A program made the translations under genes and the position numbers. From Ilumatobacter sp. (GTDB taxonomy: Bacteria > Actinomycetota > Acidimicrobiia > Acidimicrobiales > Ilumatobacteraceae): a stretch of DNA of 64,000 nucleotides. Shown here piece after piece: positions 40,859 through 49,254 of this stretch. Positions within the stretch are counted from its first letter, which is position 1. Every line of letters starts with the position of its first letter. The notes beneath the pieces were generated by a model. It was not told where the DNA came from. It was given only the letters and a program-made list of their open reading frames with translations, and made no database searches. The stretch lies in the NCBI RefSeq assembly GCF_030065885.1, contig NZ_JASJCS010000003.1:1-64000 (forward strand), in the 5' to 3' direction.

Positions 40859-42286
40859 ATGCGTGACCAGATGCTCATCGATGGTGAGTGGCTCGATGGC
40901 ACCGACGGCGAACGCATCGCAGTGATCGACCCTGCCAGCGGCGACGAGATCACCACCGTCGCCGGCGGCACGCCCGCCGACGCGACCGCCGCCGTCGATG
41001 CCGCGGCGGCGGCACAGGGGCCGTGGGCGGCGGCTGCTCCCAGGGAGCGGGCCGAGGTCCTGCGATCGTGCTGGGTGACGCTGCTCGACCATGCCGACGA
41101 GCTGGCCGGGCTGATCACCCGCGAGCACGGCAAGCCGCTCGCCGACGCACGCGGCGAGATCGCGTACGCGGCCGAGTTCTTCCGCTGGAACAGCGAGGAG
41201 ACCGTCCGGATCCACGGCACGATCGGCACCGCGCCGGCCGGAACGAACAGGATCATCGTGCGCCACCCGCCGGTCGGCGTCGTCGTGATGGTGACGCCGT
41301 GGAACTTCCCCGCTGCGATGATCACCCGCAAGGTGGCGCCGGCGCTCGGCGCCGGCAACGCCGTCGTCATCAAGCCGCCCAAGGAGACGCCGCTCACGGC
41401 GCTCCGCGTCGCCGACCTGTTGCAGGAGGCCGGTGTTCCACCGGGTGTCGTCAACGTCGTGCCCACAGGGAACGCGGGCGCCTGGTTCGACGCGGCCACC
41501 GAGCACCGGGCAACCCGCATGGTCTCGTTCACCGGGTCGACCGAGGTCGGTCGGGTCCTGCTCCGGCGCTGCGCCGACCGCGTGCTCAAGGTGGCGATGG
41601 AGCTGGGCGGCAACGCGCCCTTCGTCGTGTTCGACGACGCCGACCTCGACGCGGCTGTCGAGGGCGCGATGGTCGCCAAGATGCGTCACTCCGCCGAGAC
41701 GTGCACCGCCGCCAACCGCTTCTTCGCGGAGGCCGGCATCGCGCCTGCGTTCACCGAAGCGCTCGCCGCCGCCATGGCCGACGTGAAGGTGGGGAACGGC
41801 TTCGAGGAGGGTGTCACGTGCGGCCCCATGATCAACGCGGCGGCGATCGAGTCGATCGGTGGCCTCGTCGATGCGGCGGTCGGCGCAGGGGCGACGGTGG
41901 CGACCGGCGGCGCCGCCATCGACGGCCCCGGCTTCTTCTACGAGCCGACCGTGCTGGCCGACGTCGCCTCGACCGCAGCGATCACCCGGGAGGAGATCTT
42001 CGGGCCCGTGGCGCCCGTCATCCCCTTCACCGACCACGATGCGATGATCGCCGACGCCAACGACACCGAGATGGGCCTCACGGCCTACGTCTACACGGCC
42101 GACCTGGCCAAGGGGCTCGCCACCGCGGAGCGGCTCGAGTCGGGCATGGTCGGTGTCAACCGTGGGGCCGTGTCGGATCCCGCTGCACCGTTCGGCGGGA
42201 TGAAGCAGTCCGGGCTCGGCCGCGAGGGCGCGAGCGAGGGCATCTACGAGTTCTGCGAGACTCAGTACATCGCCGCGAGCTGGTGA
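40859..42286 (+). CDS. NAD(P)-dependent aldehyde dehydrogenase, succinate-semialdehyde dehydrogenase type
   Basis: VTPWNFPAAMITRKVAPALGAGNAVVIKPPKETPLTA, MELGGNAPFVVFDDADLDAAVEGAM. Confidence 0.92.
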   Translation: MRDQMLIDGEWLDGTDGERIAVIDPASGDEITTVAGGTPADATAAVDAAAAAQGPWAAAAPRERAEVLRSCWVTLLDHADELAGLITREHGKPLADARGEIAYAAEFFRWNSEETVRIHGTIGTAPAGTNRIIVRHPPVGVVVMVTPWNFPAAMITRKVAPALGAGNAVVIKPPKETPLTALRVADLLQEAGVPPGVVNVVPTGNAGAWFDAATEHRATRMVSFTGSTEVGRVLLRRCADRVLKVAMELGGNAPFVVFDDADLDAAVEGAMVAKMRHSAETCTAANRFFAEAGIAPAFTEALAAAMADVKVGNGFEEGVTCGPMINAAAIESIGGLVDAAVGAGATVATGGAAIDGPGFFYEPTVLADVASTAAITREEIFGPVAPVIPFTDHDAMIADANDTEMGLTAYVYTADLAKGLATAERLESGMVGVNRGAVSDPAAPFGGMKQSGLGREGASEGIYEFCETQYIAASW

Positions 42287-42296
42287 TCGAGCGAGC

Positions 42297-42677
42297 ATGA
42301 GCCTCTACTACGTCCAGAAGTTCCTCTACGAGCTCAACCGCGACGAGGCGATCCAAGAGCACTACCGGGCCGACCGGCACGCCGTGCTGGCGCCGTACGA
42401 GCTGACCGAGGAGGAGGTCGATGCGTTGGTGCAGCCCGACATCGGGCGGCTGTTCCACTTCGGCGTCAACGGCCAGATCCTCATGCACTTCGCCGCGTTC
42501 CACCAGATCGCGTGGGCCGACTACCTCCAGCTGATGCGCGACGGCATCGCCGAGCACGGTCCGGTTCGTGAGGGTGTCTACGCGATGACCGGGTACGAAG
42601 GGGTGGACGCACACGCCGCGAGCCTCGGCCAGGAGTCGCACGCCGCCGATGGTGGCGGGAACGACGGGGAGGTCTGA
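42297..42677 (+). CDS. LigA-like small subunit of a class III extradiol dioxygenase
   Basis: YYVQKFLYELNRDEAIQEHYRADRHAVLAPYELTEEEVDALVQPDIGRLFHFGVNGQILMHFA; coupled to a LigB-like gene. Confidence 0.75.
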   Translation: MSLYYVQKFLYELNRDEAIQEHYRADRHAVLAPYELTEEEVDALVQPDIGRLFHFGVNGQILMHFAAFHQIAWADYLQLMRDGIAEHGPVREGVYAMTGYEGVDAHAASLGQESHAADGGGNDGEV

Positions 42678-43519
42678 TGGGGCTCGTGTACGCCGGCGTG
42701 TGCAGCCACGCGCCCGGGATCACCGGACGCGCCGACCAGGCCGACCCAGCGGTTCGCGACGCGTTCTACGCGGCGCTCGACGAGATGCGCGAGGCGATCG
42801 AGGCGAGCGGCGCCGACGCCGTCATCGTGATCGCAGCCGAGCACTTCGCCAACTTCTTCATGAACAACATGCCGAGCTTCGCGATCGGGATGGCCGACTT
42901 CTACGACGGCCCGATCGAGGACCCGGGGTGGCTCGGCATCGACCGCTTCCGTGCCCCCGGCGACCGTGACCTGTCGCAGCGGCTCATCGCCGAGGTGATG
43001 CAGACGGTCGACATCGCCTATGCGGAGGAATGGAAGTTCGACCACGGCATCGCCGTGCCGCTGCACTTCCTGACCCCGCGGTTCGACCTGCCCGTCGTCC
43101 CGGTCAACATCAACTGCCAGGGCCCGCCGCTCGCACCGCTCGGTCGCGCTTGGGCGCTGGGCGAGGCCCTCCGCCGCGCCGCCGACGCGGTGCCCGAGAA
43201 GATCGCGCTGGTCGGCACCGGCGGCATCTCGCACTGGCCGGCGACACCCGACTCCGGGAAGATCAACGAGGCCTGGGACCGCGACTTCCTCGGCCGCTGG
43301 TGCCGCAACGACCGCGACGCCCTGCTCGACTACGACGACCTCACCGTCTACGCCGACGCCGGCCAGGGCGGCTTCGAGATCAGGACGTTCATCGCCGTCA
43401 GCGCGGCGGCGGCTGGGGCGCCGGGCACGGTCCACTTCTGTGAGCCGATCCCGATCTTCGCGGTGAGCTGCACGGTGGCGAGCTACCAGCTCGAGGCGGC
43501 CGGCTCGACGCCGGGCTGA
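42677..43519 (+). CDS. LigB-like catalytic subunit of a class III extradiol dioxygenase
   Basis: GVCSHAPGITG, VIVIAAEHFANFFMNNMPSFAIG, GTGGISHWPAT. Confidence 0.85.
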   Translation: MGLVYAGVCSHAPGITGRADQADPAVRDAFYAALDEMREAIEASGADAVIVIAAEHFANFFMNNMPSFAIGMADFYDGPIEDPGWLGIDRFRAPGDRDLSQRLIAEVMQTVDIAYAEEWKFDHGIAVPLHFLTPRFDLPVVPVNINCQGPPLAPLGRAWALGEALRRAADAVPEKIALVGTGGISHWPATPDSGKINEAWDRDFLGRWCRNDRDALLDYDDLTVYADAGQGGFEIRTFIAVSAAAAGAPGTVHFCEPIPIFAVSCTVASYQLEAAGSTPG

Positions 43520-43550
43520 CCGACGCCGCGCCGACCGATACCGGCGACGG

Positions 43551-44054
43551 CTACACCGCAGCCGGTGCCGCGCGGCCGCCGAGCTCGTTGTCGATCATCA
43601 GCAACCCGTAGCCGTCCTCGCCGACCAAGCGGAGCTTGGCGATGATCGCTCCGACGCTGGCCTCCTCCTCGACCTGCTCGTTGACGAACCACTGGAGCAG
43701 GTTGTAGGTGGCGTGGTCCTTCTCGCTCAGGGCCTGGTTGCTGAGATCGTTGAGCCGCGCGGTCATGTGCTGCTCGTGCTCGAGCGAGGCCTCGAACACC
43801 GCGAGCAGCGAGCCGAACTCGCCGGGCGGCTGCTCGATCGGACGGAGCGGCACCTCGACGCCTTGCTCGATCAGGTAGTCGTAGACCTTCGTCGCATGCA
43901 TGTGCTCTTCCTCGTACTGCAGCCGGAACCAGTGCGCGGCGCCGTTGAAGTCGGCATGGCTGCAGTACGCCGACATCGCGAGGTACAGGTAGGCCGAGCT
44001 GAACTCGCGGTTGAGCTGCTCGGACAGGGCGGTGCGAATCGGTTCCGAAATCAT
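43551..44054 (-). CDS. ferritin
   Basis: LNREFSSAYLYLAMSAYC, LQYEEEHMHATKVYDYL, EQVEEEASVGAIIAKLRLVG. Confidence 0.95.
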   Translation of the reverse strand: MISEPIRTALSEQLNREFSSAYLYLAMSAYCSHADFNGAAHWFRLQYEEEHMHATKVYDYLIEQGVEVPLRPIEQPPGEFGSLLAVFEASLEHEQHMTARLNDLSNQALSEKDHATYNLLQWFVNEQVEEEASVGAIIAKLRLVGEDGYGLLMIDNELGGRAAPAAV

Positions 44055-44157
44055 CTGATGGATGCTCCTCGTCTCGGGCCGGATCGTAGTGCGACGCTCG
44101 GCCCGAGACGTCGAGTGCGACCCCGCCCGGAGCGCCGACAGGCCGGAGCCGCTCGGC

Positions 44158-44781
44158 TCACCGGTCGATCGCCCAGGTGGCCACCGTCGACCGGATGCCG
44201 TCGAGCATCGCTCGGGCGGCAGCGGCGCCGGCGTGCCGTGCGGACAGGTTGGCGCCGATGATCGCGCCGGTCGCGGTCTTGGCCATCGCCTCGACGTGCT
44301 CGGGGCGCACTTCGTTGCGATCGGCCGCGCGTTGCAGCGCGGCGAGCAGGCCGTCCTCGAGGCCCGTCAGGTACCGATTCGTCTGGTCGACGTCGCGGCC
44401 CGGGGAGCCGAGGTCGTTGACGATGAAGCAGCCTGCGGGATTCCGCTGCGAGGTGATCTGGTCGCTGAGGCGATCGACGAACTCGACGATGTCGGCCAGC
44501 CCGGCAGTGCCGTGGTCGAGTGGCTCGAACAGCATGCGCTCGACCTCGTCGACGTACAGCGCTGCGGCTGCTCGGTGGAGGCCGTCCTTGCCGTCGAAGC
44601 TGTTGTACAGCGTCGACCTGTCGGCGCCGGTGGCCGCCTCGAGGTCGCTCAGCGTCGTGTCGGTGACGCCTCGCTCCCAGAACGCGCGCATCGCACCGGC
44701 AACGACCGCATCTCGGTCGAACGTGGGAGGTCGACCACGCCGGCGAGGCCCCGAGGTTGATTTCTGTACCACGTCGTGCAT
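44158..44781 (-). CDS. TetR-family transcriptional regulator
   Basis: RRGRPPTFDRDAVVAGAMRAFWERGVTDTTLSDLEAATGADRSTLYNSFDGKDGLH; start ambiguous (44781 or 44796). Confidence 0.9.
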   Translation of the reverse strand: MHDVVQKSTSGPRRRGRPPTFDRDAVVAGAMRAFWERGVTDTTLSDLEAATGADRSTLYNSFDGKDGLHRAAAALYVDEVERMLFEPLDHGTAGLADIVEFVDRLSDQITSQRNPAGCFIVNDLGSPGRDVDQTNRYLTGLEDGLLAALQRAADRNEVRPEHVEAMAKTATGAIIGANLSARHAGAAAARAMLDGIRSTVATWAIDR

Positions 44782-44811
44782 AATAGCCGGAGACATTTGC
44801 ACCACGTGGTG
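44767..44811. promoter_or_regulatory. probable TetR operators: perfect CACCACGTGGTG and degenerate ACCACGTCGTGC
   Basis: 12-bp palindrome at 44800-44811 and a related half-degenerate copy at 44768-44779, between tetR and the dehalogenase. Confidence 0.7.
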
Positions 44812-44834
44812 GAAAACGACCGAAAGGACCATCG

Positions 44835-45737
44835 ATGGCACCGGCACCCTCCTCAGCGTTCCCGTACGAATCGCGGTTCGTCGACGTGCTCGGCTCGCGG
44901 ATGCACTACGTCGAGGAGGGGCGGGGCGAGCCGATCCTCTTCGTCCACGGCAACCCGACGTCGTCGTACCTGTGGCGCAACGTCATCCCGTACGCGGCAC
45001 CGCACGGCCGGGCGATCGCCCTCGACCTGATCGGGATGGGCAAGAGCGACAAGCCCGATCTCGACTACCGGTTCGTCGACCACCTCCGCTACGTGGAGGG
45101 GTTGATCGAGGCGCTCGACCTCCGGAACGTGACGCTGGTCCTGCACGACTGGGGCGGCGGACTCGGACTGTCGTACGCCAGGCGTCATCCCGACAACGTC
45201 CGCGGCATCGCCTTCATGGAGGCGGTCATCAAGCCGATCGACTGGTCGGACGCGAACGCCGTCGAGCGATTCATGTTCGGCCGCATGCGCGACCCGGTGA
45301 AGGGCGACCGCATGAACCTCCAGAGGGCCTTCTTCCTCAAGCGGGTCATGCCGATGATGATCCGTCGCCGACTCACCGCGGAGGAGAAGGCGGCCTACAT
45401 GGCGCCCTACCCCACACCCGAGAGCCGCAAGCCGGTCGCGGTCTGGCCCCGCGAGATCCCCATCTCGGGCGAGCCCGAGGACATGCACCGCGAGATCGAC
45501 GCCAACTACGAGTGGTTCCAGACCGTCGATCTGCCGAAGCTCTTCCTGCACGCGCGGCCAGGTGTCATCTTCAAGCCGTCGGAGGCGGCGAAGATCCGCG
45601 CGTCGGTCGAGCACCTCGAATCGGTCGACGTCGGCAAGGGCAAGCACTACCTCCAGGAGGACGTGCCCGACGCGATCGGGTCGGCGCTGAGCTCATGGCT
45701 CGAGACGACGGTCGGGTTGCGAGCAGGCACGACGTAG
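44835..45737 (+). CDS. dhaA: haloalkane dehalogenase (alpha/beta hydrolase)
   Basis: HGNPTSSYLWRNVIPY (halide-stabilising Asn), LHDWGGGLGLSYARRHP (nucleophile Asp followed by Trp), KHYLQEDVPDAIG with catalytic His. Confidence 0.88.
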   Translation: MAPAPSSAFPYESRFVDVLGSRMHYVEEGRGEPILFVHGNPTSSYLWRNVIPYAAPHGRAIALDLIGMGKSDKPDLDYRFVDHLRYVEGLIEALDLRNVTLVLHDWGGGLGLSYARRHPDNVRGIAFMEAVIKPIDWSDANAVERFMFGRMRDPVKGDRMNLQRAFFLKRVMPMMIRRRLTAEEKAAYMAPYPTPESRKPVAVWPREIPISGEPEDMHREIDANYEWFQTVDLPKLFLHARPGVIFKPSEAAKIRASVEHLESVDVGKGKHYLQEDVPDAIGSALSSWLETTVGLRAGTT

Positions 45738-45755
45738 CGGTCGTGCGGGGCCGAC

Positions 45756-47222
45756 TCAGCGCTGTGGCTGCGGCAGCCCCGGTCGGTCGACCACCACGGC
45801 AACGCCGTCTCGCCGCTCATCGCCGGCACCCGACAGCTCGCCGTCGACCGATCGACGAGCAGCGTGGACGCCTCCGAAGAAGAGGTCCGGTCGTGCCCAG
45901 CCCCGGTGATCCGGGAACGCCTCGGTCAGCCGCGTGCGCTGCTCGTCGTCGAACCGGTCCTCGAACTCGAGGCGACCGCGCTCGACGTGGAGCCGAGGTG
46001 CTGCGACGGCGTCGGCCAGGTCGGCGCGATCGACGCACAACCGGACCAGGAACTGCGCGATCGCCGAGCGGATGCGGTTGGAACCGCCCGAGCCGAGCAC
46101 CGTCAGGCTGCCGTCGGCCCCCTCGACGATCGTCGGGCACATCATCGACGAGAGCCGCGTCGCGGTCGGCCAGTCGTCCGGGCCGTGAGCGTTGACGTCC
46201 TCCTCGCCGAGCACGTTGTTGAGCATGAAGCCGAACTCGCCCACGAGCGCACCGTTGCCCTCGCCGTTCGAGACCGTCACCGCACATGCGTGACCCGCGG
46301 CGTCGATCACCGAGACGTGCGTCGTGCCGCGCTGGCGCACGACCAAGCCGTTGAGGTCGTCGAGTGCGGCGCGACTGCGCGCCTCGCCGGTCGCCGCGAT
46401 CGCGTTCGCCAGCGCGACCGGGTCGTGCGCGCGCAGCTGGTGGAGCGTGTGTGCCACCAGCGTGCCGCCCGCGGCCGGCAGCGGGTTGAGGTGGACGGTG
46501 TCGCCCGCGAGGTCGACGGTCAGGGGCGGCCGCTCGATCGCCTCGTAGGCGGCGAGGTCGTGCGCCGTCAGGTGGCCGGCGTCGGCCTGCGCGGCGACGC
46601 ATGCATCGCCGACCCCGCTGCCGGCGAACCCGTCGGTCGCCATCAGCTCGAGGGCGTCGGCCAGTCCCGGGTTCCGGAACGAGTCGCCGGGCGCGAGCAA
46701 CGACCCACCGGGTGCGAAGAGCTCCGCCGCAGCTGGCGTCGCCCGGAGGATCGGTTCGACCACGGTGGCGAGATGGTGCTGGAAGGGCGTGACCGTGACG
46801 CCGCCTCGGGCGGCGGCGGCCGCAGGTGCGAACAGGTCGGCGAGCGACCACGTCGCCCCGATGCGATGCAGGGCTTCGATGCCGGCGAACAGGCCCGGTG
46901 TCGCCGCCGTGGCGGGACCGATGTGGAACGCCTGCGTGGCGGTGCCGAAGTCGGCGAACACCTCGTGCACGCCGGCCCCGCTGGGCTGGCGCCGAGCGGC
47001 AGGGGTGTGCGAGAAGCAGTCGAGGAACGACACCGAGTCGCCGCGCCGGAAGGCGGCGAAGCCGCCGCCCCCCGGCGAGCACAGGATCGGCTCGCAGACG
47101 CACGCCATCGCGATCGCAGCGATCGCTGCATCGAACGCGGTGCCACCCGATCGGAGCACGTTGGCGGCAGCGCCCGCCGTGCGACGGTGACCCGCGGCGA
47201 CGACACCCGGATGCGGACTCAC
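45756..47222 (-). CDS. gamma-glutamyltransferase family protein
   Basis: CEPILCSPGGGGFAAFRRG, nucleophile motif GTTHVSVIDAAGHACAVTVSNGEGNG, GSGGSNRIRSAIAQ. Confidence 0.9.
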   Translation of the reverse strand: MSPHPGVVAAGHRRTAGAAANVLRSGGTAFDAAIAAIAMACVCEPILCSPGGGGFAAFRRGDSVSFLDCFSHTPAARRQPSGAGVHEVFADFGTATQAFHIGPATAATPGLFAGIEALHRIGATWSLADLFAPAAAAARGGVTVTPFQHHLATVVEPILRATPAAAELFAPGGSLLAPGDSFRNPGLADALELMATDGFAGSGVGDACVAAQADAGHLTAHDLAAYEAIERPPLTVDLAGDTVHLNPLPAAGGTLVAHTLHQLRAHDPVALANAIAATGEARSRAALDDLNGLVVRQRGTTHVSVIDAAGHACAVTVSNGEGNGALVGEFGFMLNNVLGEEDVNAHGPDDWPTATRLSSMMCPTIVEGADGSLTVLGSGGSNRIRSAIAQFLVRLCVDRADLADAVAAPRLHVERGRLEFEDRFDDEQRTRLTEAFPDHRGWARPDLFFGGVHAARRSVDGELSGAGDERRDGVAVVVDRPGLPQPQR

Positions 47223-47728
47223 GCCGACGCCCGCTCGCCGGGTTCGTAGATCTCGGCCGCGGCTCCGTCGACGGCGGTGACCGCCTCGCGAACGCGGTGC
47301 TCGACCACCTCGGCCGACGATCCGTGTCCCTCGTCGAGCAGGTCGAACTCGTCGTCGAGCGATGCGAGCCGCTCGACCAGCGGATGGCAGTCGTGGCCGA
47401 AGACGCGATGCACGTCGCCCGTCAGCGCCCGTGCCTGCTGCTCGCCGTTCCGGAACGGTGTCGTCATGGCCGCCGCGACGAGCACGTCGTGGCCGGGGTC
47501 GGTGACCTCGACGACGGGGACGCCGAGCTCCTCGAGCGCGGCTGGCAGCAGCTCGGCCAGCTCGACGTCGGCTTCGGTTCGCGTCAGCCCTGCGACACGG
47601 AGGAAGGTCGGCGACTCGACGCCGGCCACGAGCGCGTCGACGGCAGCGTCGACGACGGCGGCAGCCGACGACAGACCGCGACGCCAGAGTGCCACTGCGT
47701 CGAGCACGGATCGGAGTGCCGGATTCAT
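47219..47728 (-). CDS. hypothetical protein, overlaps the GGT gene start
   Basis: Four-base overlap with the GGT gene; consistent coding frame; no family recognised. Confidence 0.5.
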   Translation of the reverse strand: MNPALRSVLDAVALWRRGLSSAAAVVDAAVDALVAGVESPTFLRVAGLTRTEADVELAELLPAALEELGVPVVEVTDPGHDVLVAAAMTTPFRNGEQQARALTGDVHRVFGHDCHPLVERLASLDDEFDLLDEGHGSSAEVVEHRVREAVTAVDGAAAEIYEPGERASA

Positions 47729-47829
47729 GAGCGCCGACAGGCTGGCCGAGATCGTCCCCTCTCGCAACCGGGAGGTATGTGTCCGCAGCTCCTCACGACC
47801 CGGCGTGCGACCGCGGTAGCGTCGGAGCC

Positions 47830-49254
47830 GTGGCAGATCGTGCATCGTCGGATCGTTCCGGCCCGCCGATCACACTTCGCCAGGCGGGCATCGCACTGGC
47901 GGTGGCCTGGTTCGTCGTGGTCGTTGCGATCGGCGATGCCGGCGACCTGACCGGCGAGTCGAGTCGCATGCTGGCCGTGTTCGGCGCAGCCGTCATCTTG
48001 TGGATCACCGAGGCGATCCCGCTCGCGGCGACCTCGATCGGCGTGATCCTCGCCGAGATCCTCCTCATCTCCGACGAGGCCGTCGTGGGCCTCTCCGACG
48101 GTTACGACGCACCCGCCTACCAGAGCTTCTTCGCGACGTTGGCGCACCCGGTGTTGATGCTGTTCCTGGGGGGCTTCGTGCTCGCCGATGCGGCCGCCAA
48201 GTACCGGCTCGACCGCAACCTCGCAGGGGTCCTGCTGCGGCCGTTCGGCCGTTCCCCGCGGGCGCTCGTCGGTGGTCTGATGGCGATCACGGCGACGCTG
48301 TCGATGTTCATGTCGAACACCGCGACCACCGCTGCGATGATGGCGGTCGTGCTGCCCGTGGCCGCCGGGCTGGACGCCGCCGATCCGCTCCGGGTCAGCC
48401 TCGTGCTGTCGGTCCCCGTCGCGGCCAACGTCGGCGGCCTCGGCACGCCGGTCGGCTCGCCGCCGAATGCGATCGCGCTCGGCCGGCTGTCCGACGAGGG
48501 CATCGACGTCAATTTCCTCGAGTGGATGCTGCTCGGGGTGCCGGTCGCGATCGTCGCGCTGGCATCGGCCTGGGCGATCCTCGTGCGGCGGTACCCGGCC
48601 GGGATCGATCAGGTCGAGCTGTCGATCGGAGGCGCGTTCGATCGGAGCCGCGACGCGATGCTGCTGTACGTCGTGTTCGGCGCCACGGTGCTCGGCTGGA
48701 TCACCGAGCCGTTCCACGGCATTCCGTCGTCGATCGTCGGATTCACACCCGTCGTGCTGTTGCTCGCCACCAAGGTCGTCGGCGTCGACGACCTCCGGCA
48801 CATCAGCTGGCACGTGCTGTGGCTGGTCGGCGGTGGCATCGCGCTCGGCAACGGCGTCACCGCGACGGGACTCGACGACTGGCTCGTCGGACTGTTCGAC
48901 TGGTCCTCGCTCAGTACGTTGTTGCTGCTGGCCGCGCTCGCGGCGCTGTCGATCGTGATGAGCACCCTGATCTCCAACTCGGCAACGGCCAACCTCGTGG
49001 TCCCGATCGGCGTCGGCCTGGCCACGTCGGCGGCGATCGATCTCGACCCGCTGCTCGCCGGCGTCGTGATCGCCATGTCGTGCTCGCTGGCGATGGCGCT
49101 TCCCGTGAGCACACCACCGAACGCGGTGGCCTACGCGACCGGCAACGTGGCGACCAGGGACCTGGCGATCGTCGGGCTGCTCGTCGGTGCGATCGGCCTC
49201 GTCCTGGTCGTGCTCGTGGCACCACCGATCTGGGAGGCGGTGGGCCTGCTGTGA
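47830..49254 (+). CDS. DASS/SLC13-family anion:sodium symporter
   Basis: ILWITEAIPLAATSIGVILAEILL, FMSNTATTAAMMAVVLPVAAGL, SNSATANLVVPIGVGLA, SCSLAMALPVSTPPNAVAYATG. Confidence 0.92.
   Translation: MADRASSDRSGPPITLRQAGIALAVAWFVVVVAIGDAGDLTGESSRMLAVFGAAVILWITEAIPLAATSIGVILAEILLISDEAVVGLSDGYDAPAYQSFFATLAHPVLMLFLGGFVLADAAAKYRLDRNLAGVLLRPFGRSPRALVGGLMAITATLSMFMSNTATTAAMMAVVLPVAAGLDAADPLRVSLVLSVPVAANVGGLGTPVGSPPNAIALGRLSDEGIDVNFLEWMLLGVPVAIVALASAWAILVRRYPAGIDQVELSIGGAFDRSRDAMLLYVVFGATVLGWITEPFHGIPSSIVGFTPVVLLLATKVVGVDDLRHISWHVLWLVGGGIALGNGVTATGLDDWLVGLFDWSSLSTLLLLAALAALSIVMSTLISNSATANLVVPIGVGLATSAAIDLDPLLAGVVIAMSCSLAMALPVSTPPNAVAYATGNVATRDLAIVGLLVGAIGLVLVVLVAPPIWEAVGLL

Noticed and set aside
47725-48813. 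362-aa antisense ORF over the SLC13 transporter
   Set aside because: His/Asp/Arg-rich shadow frame; the sense strand encodes a convincing membrane transporter.
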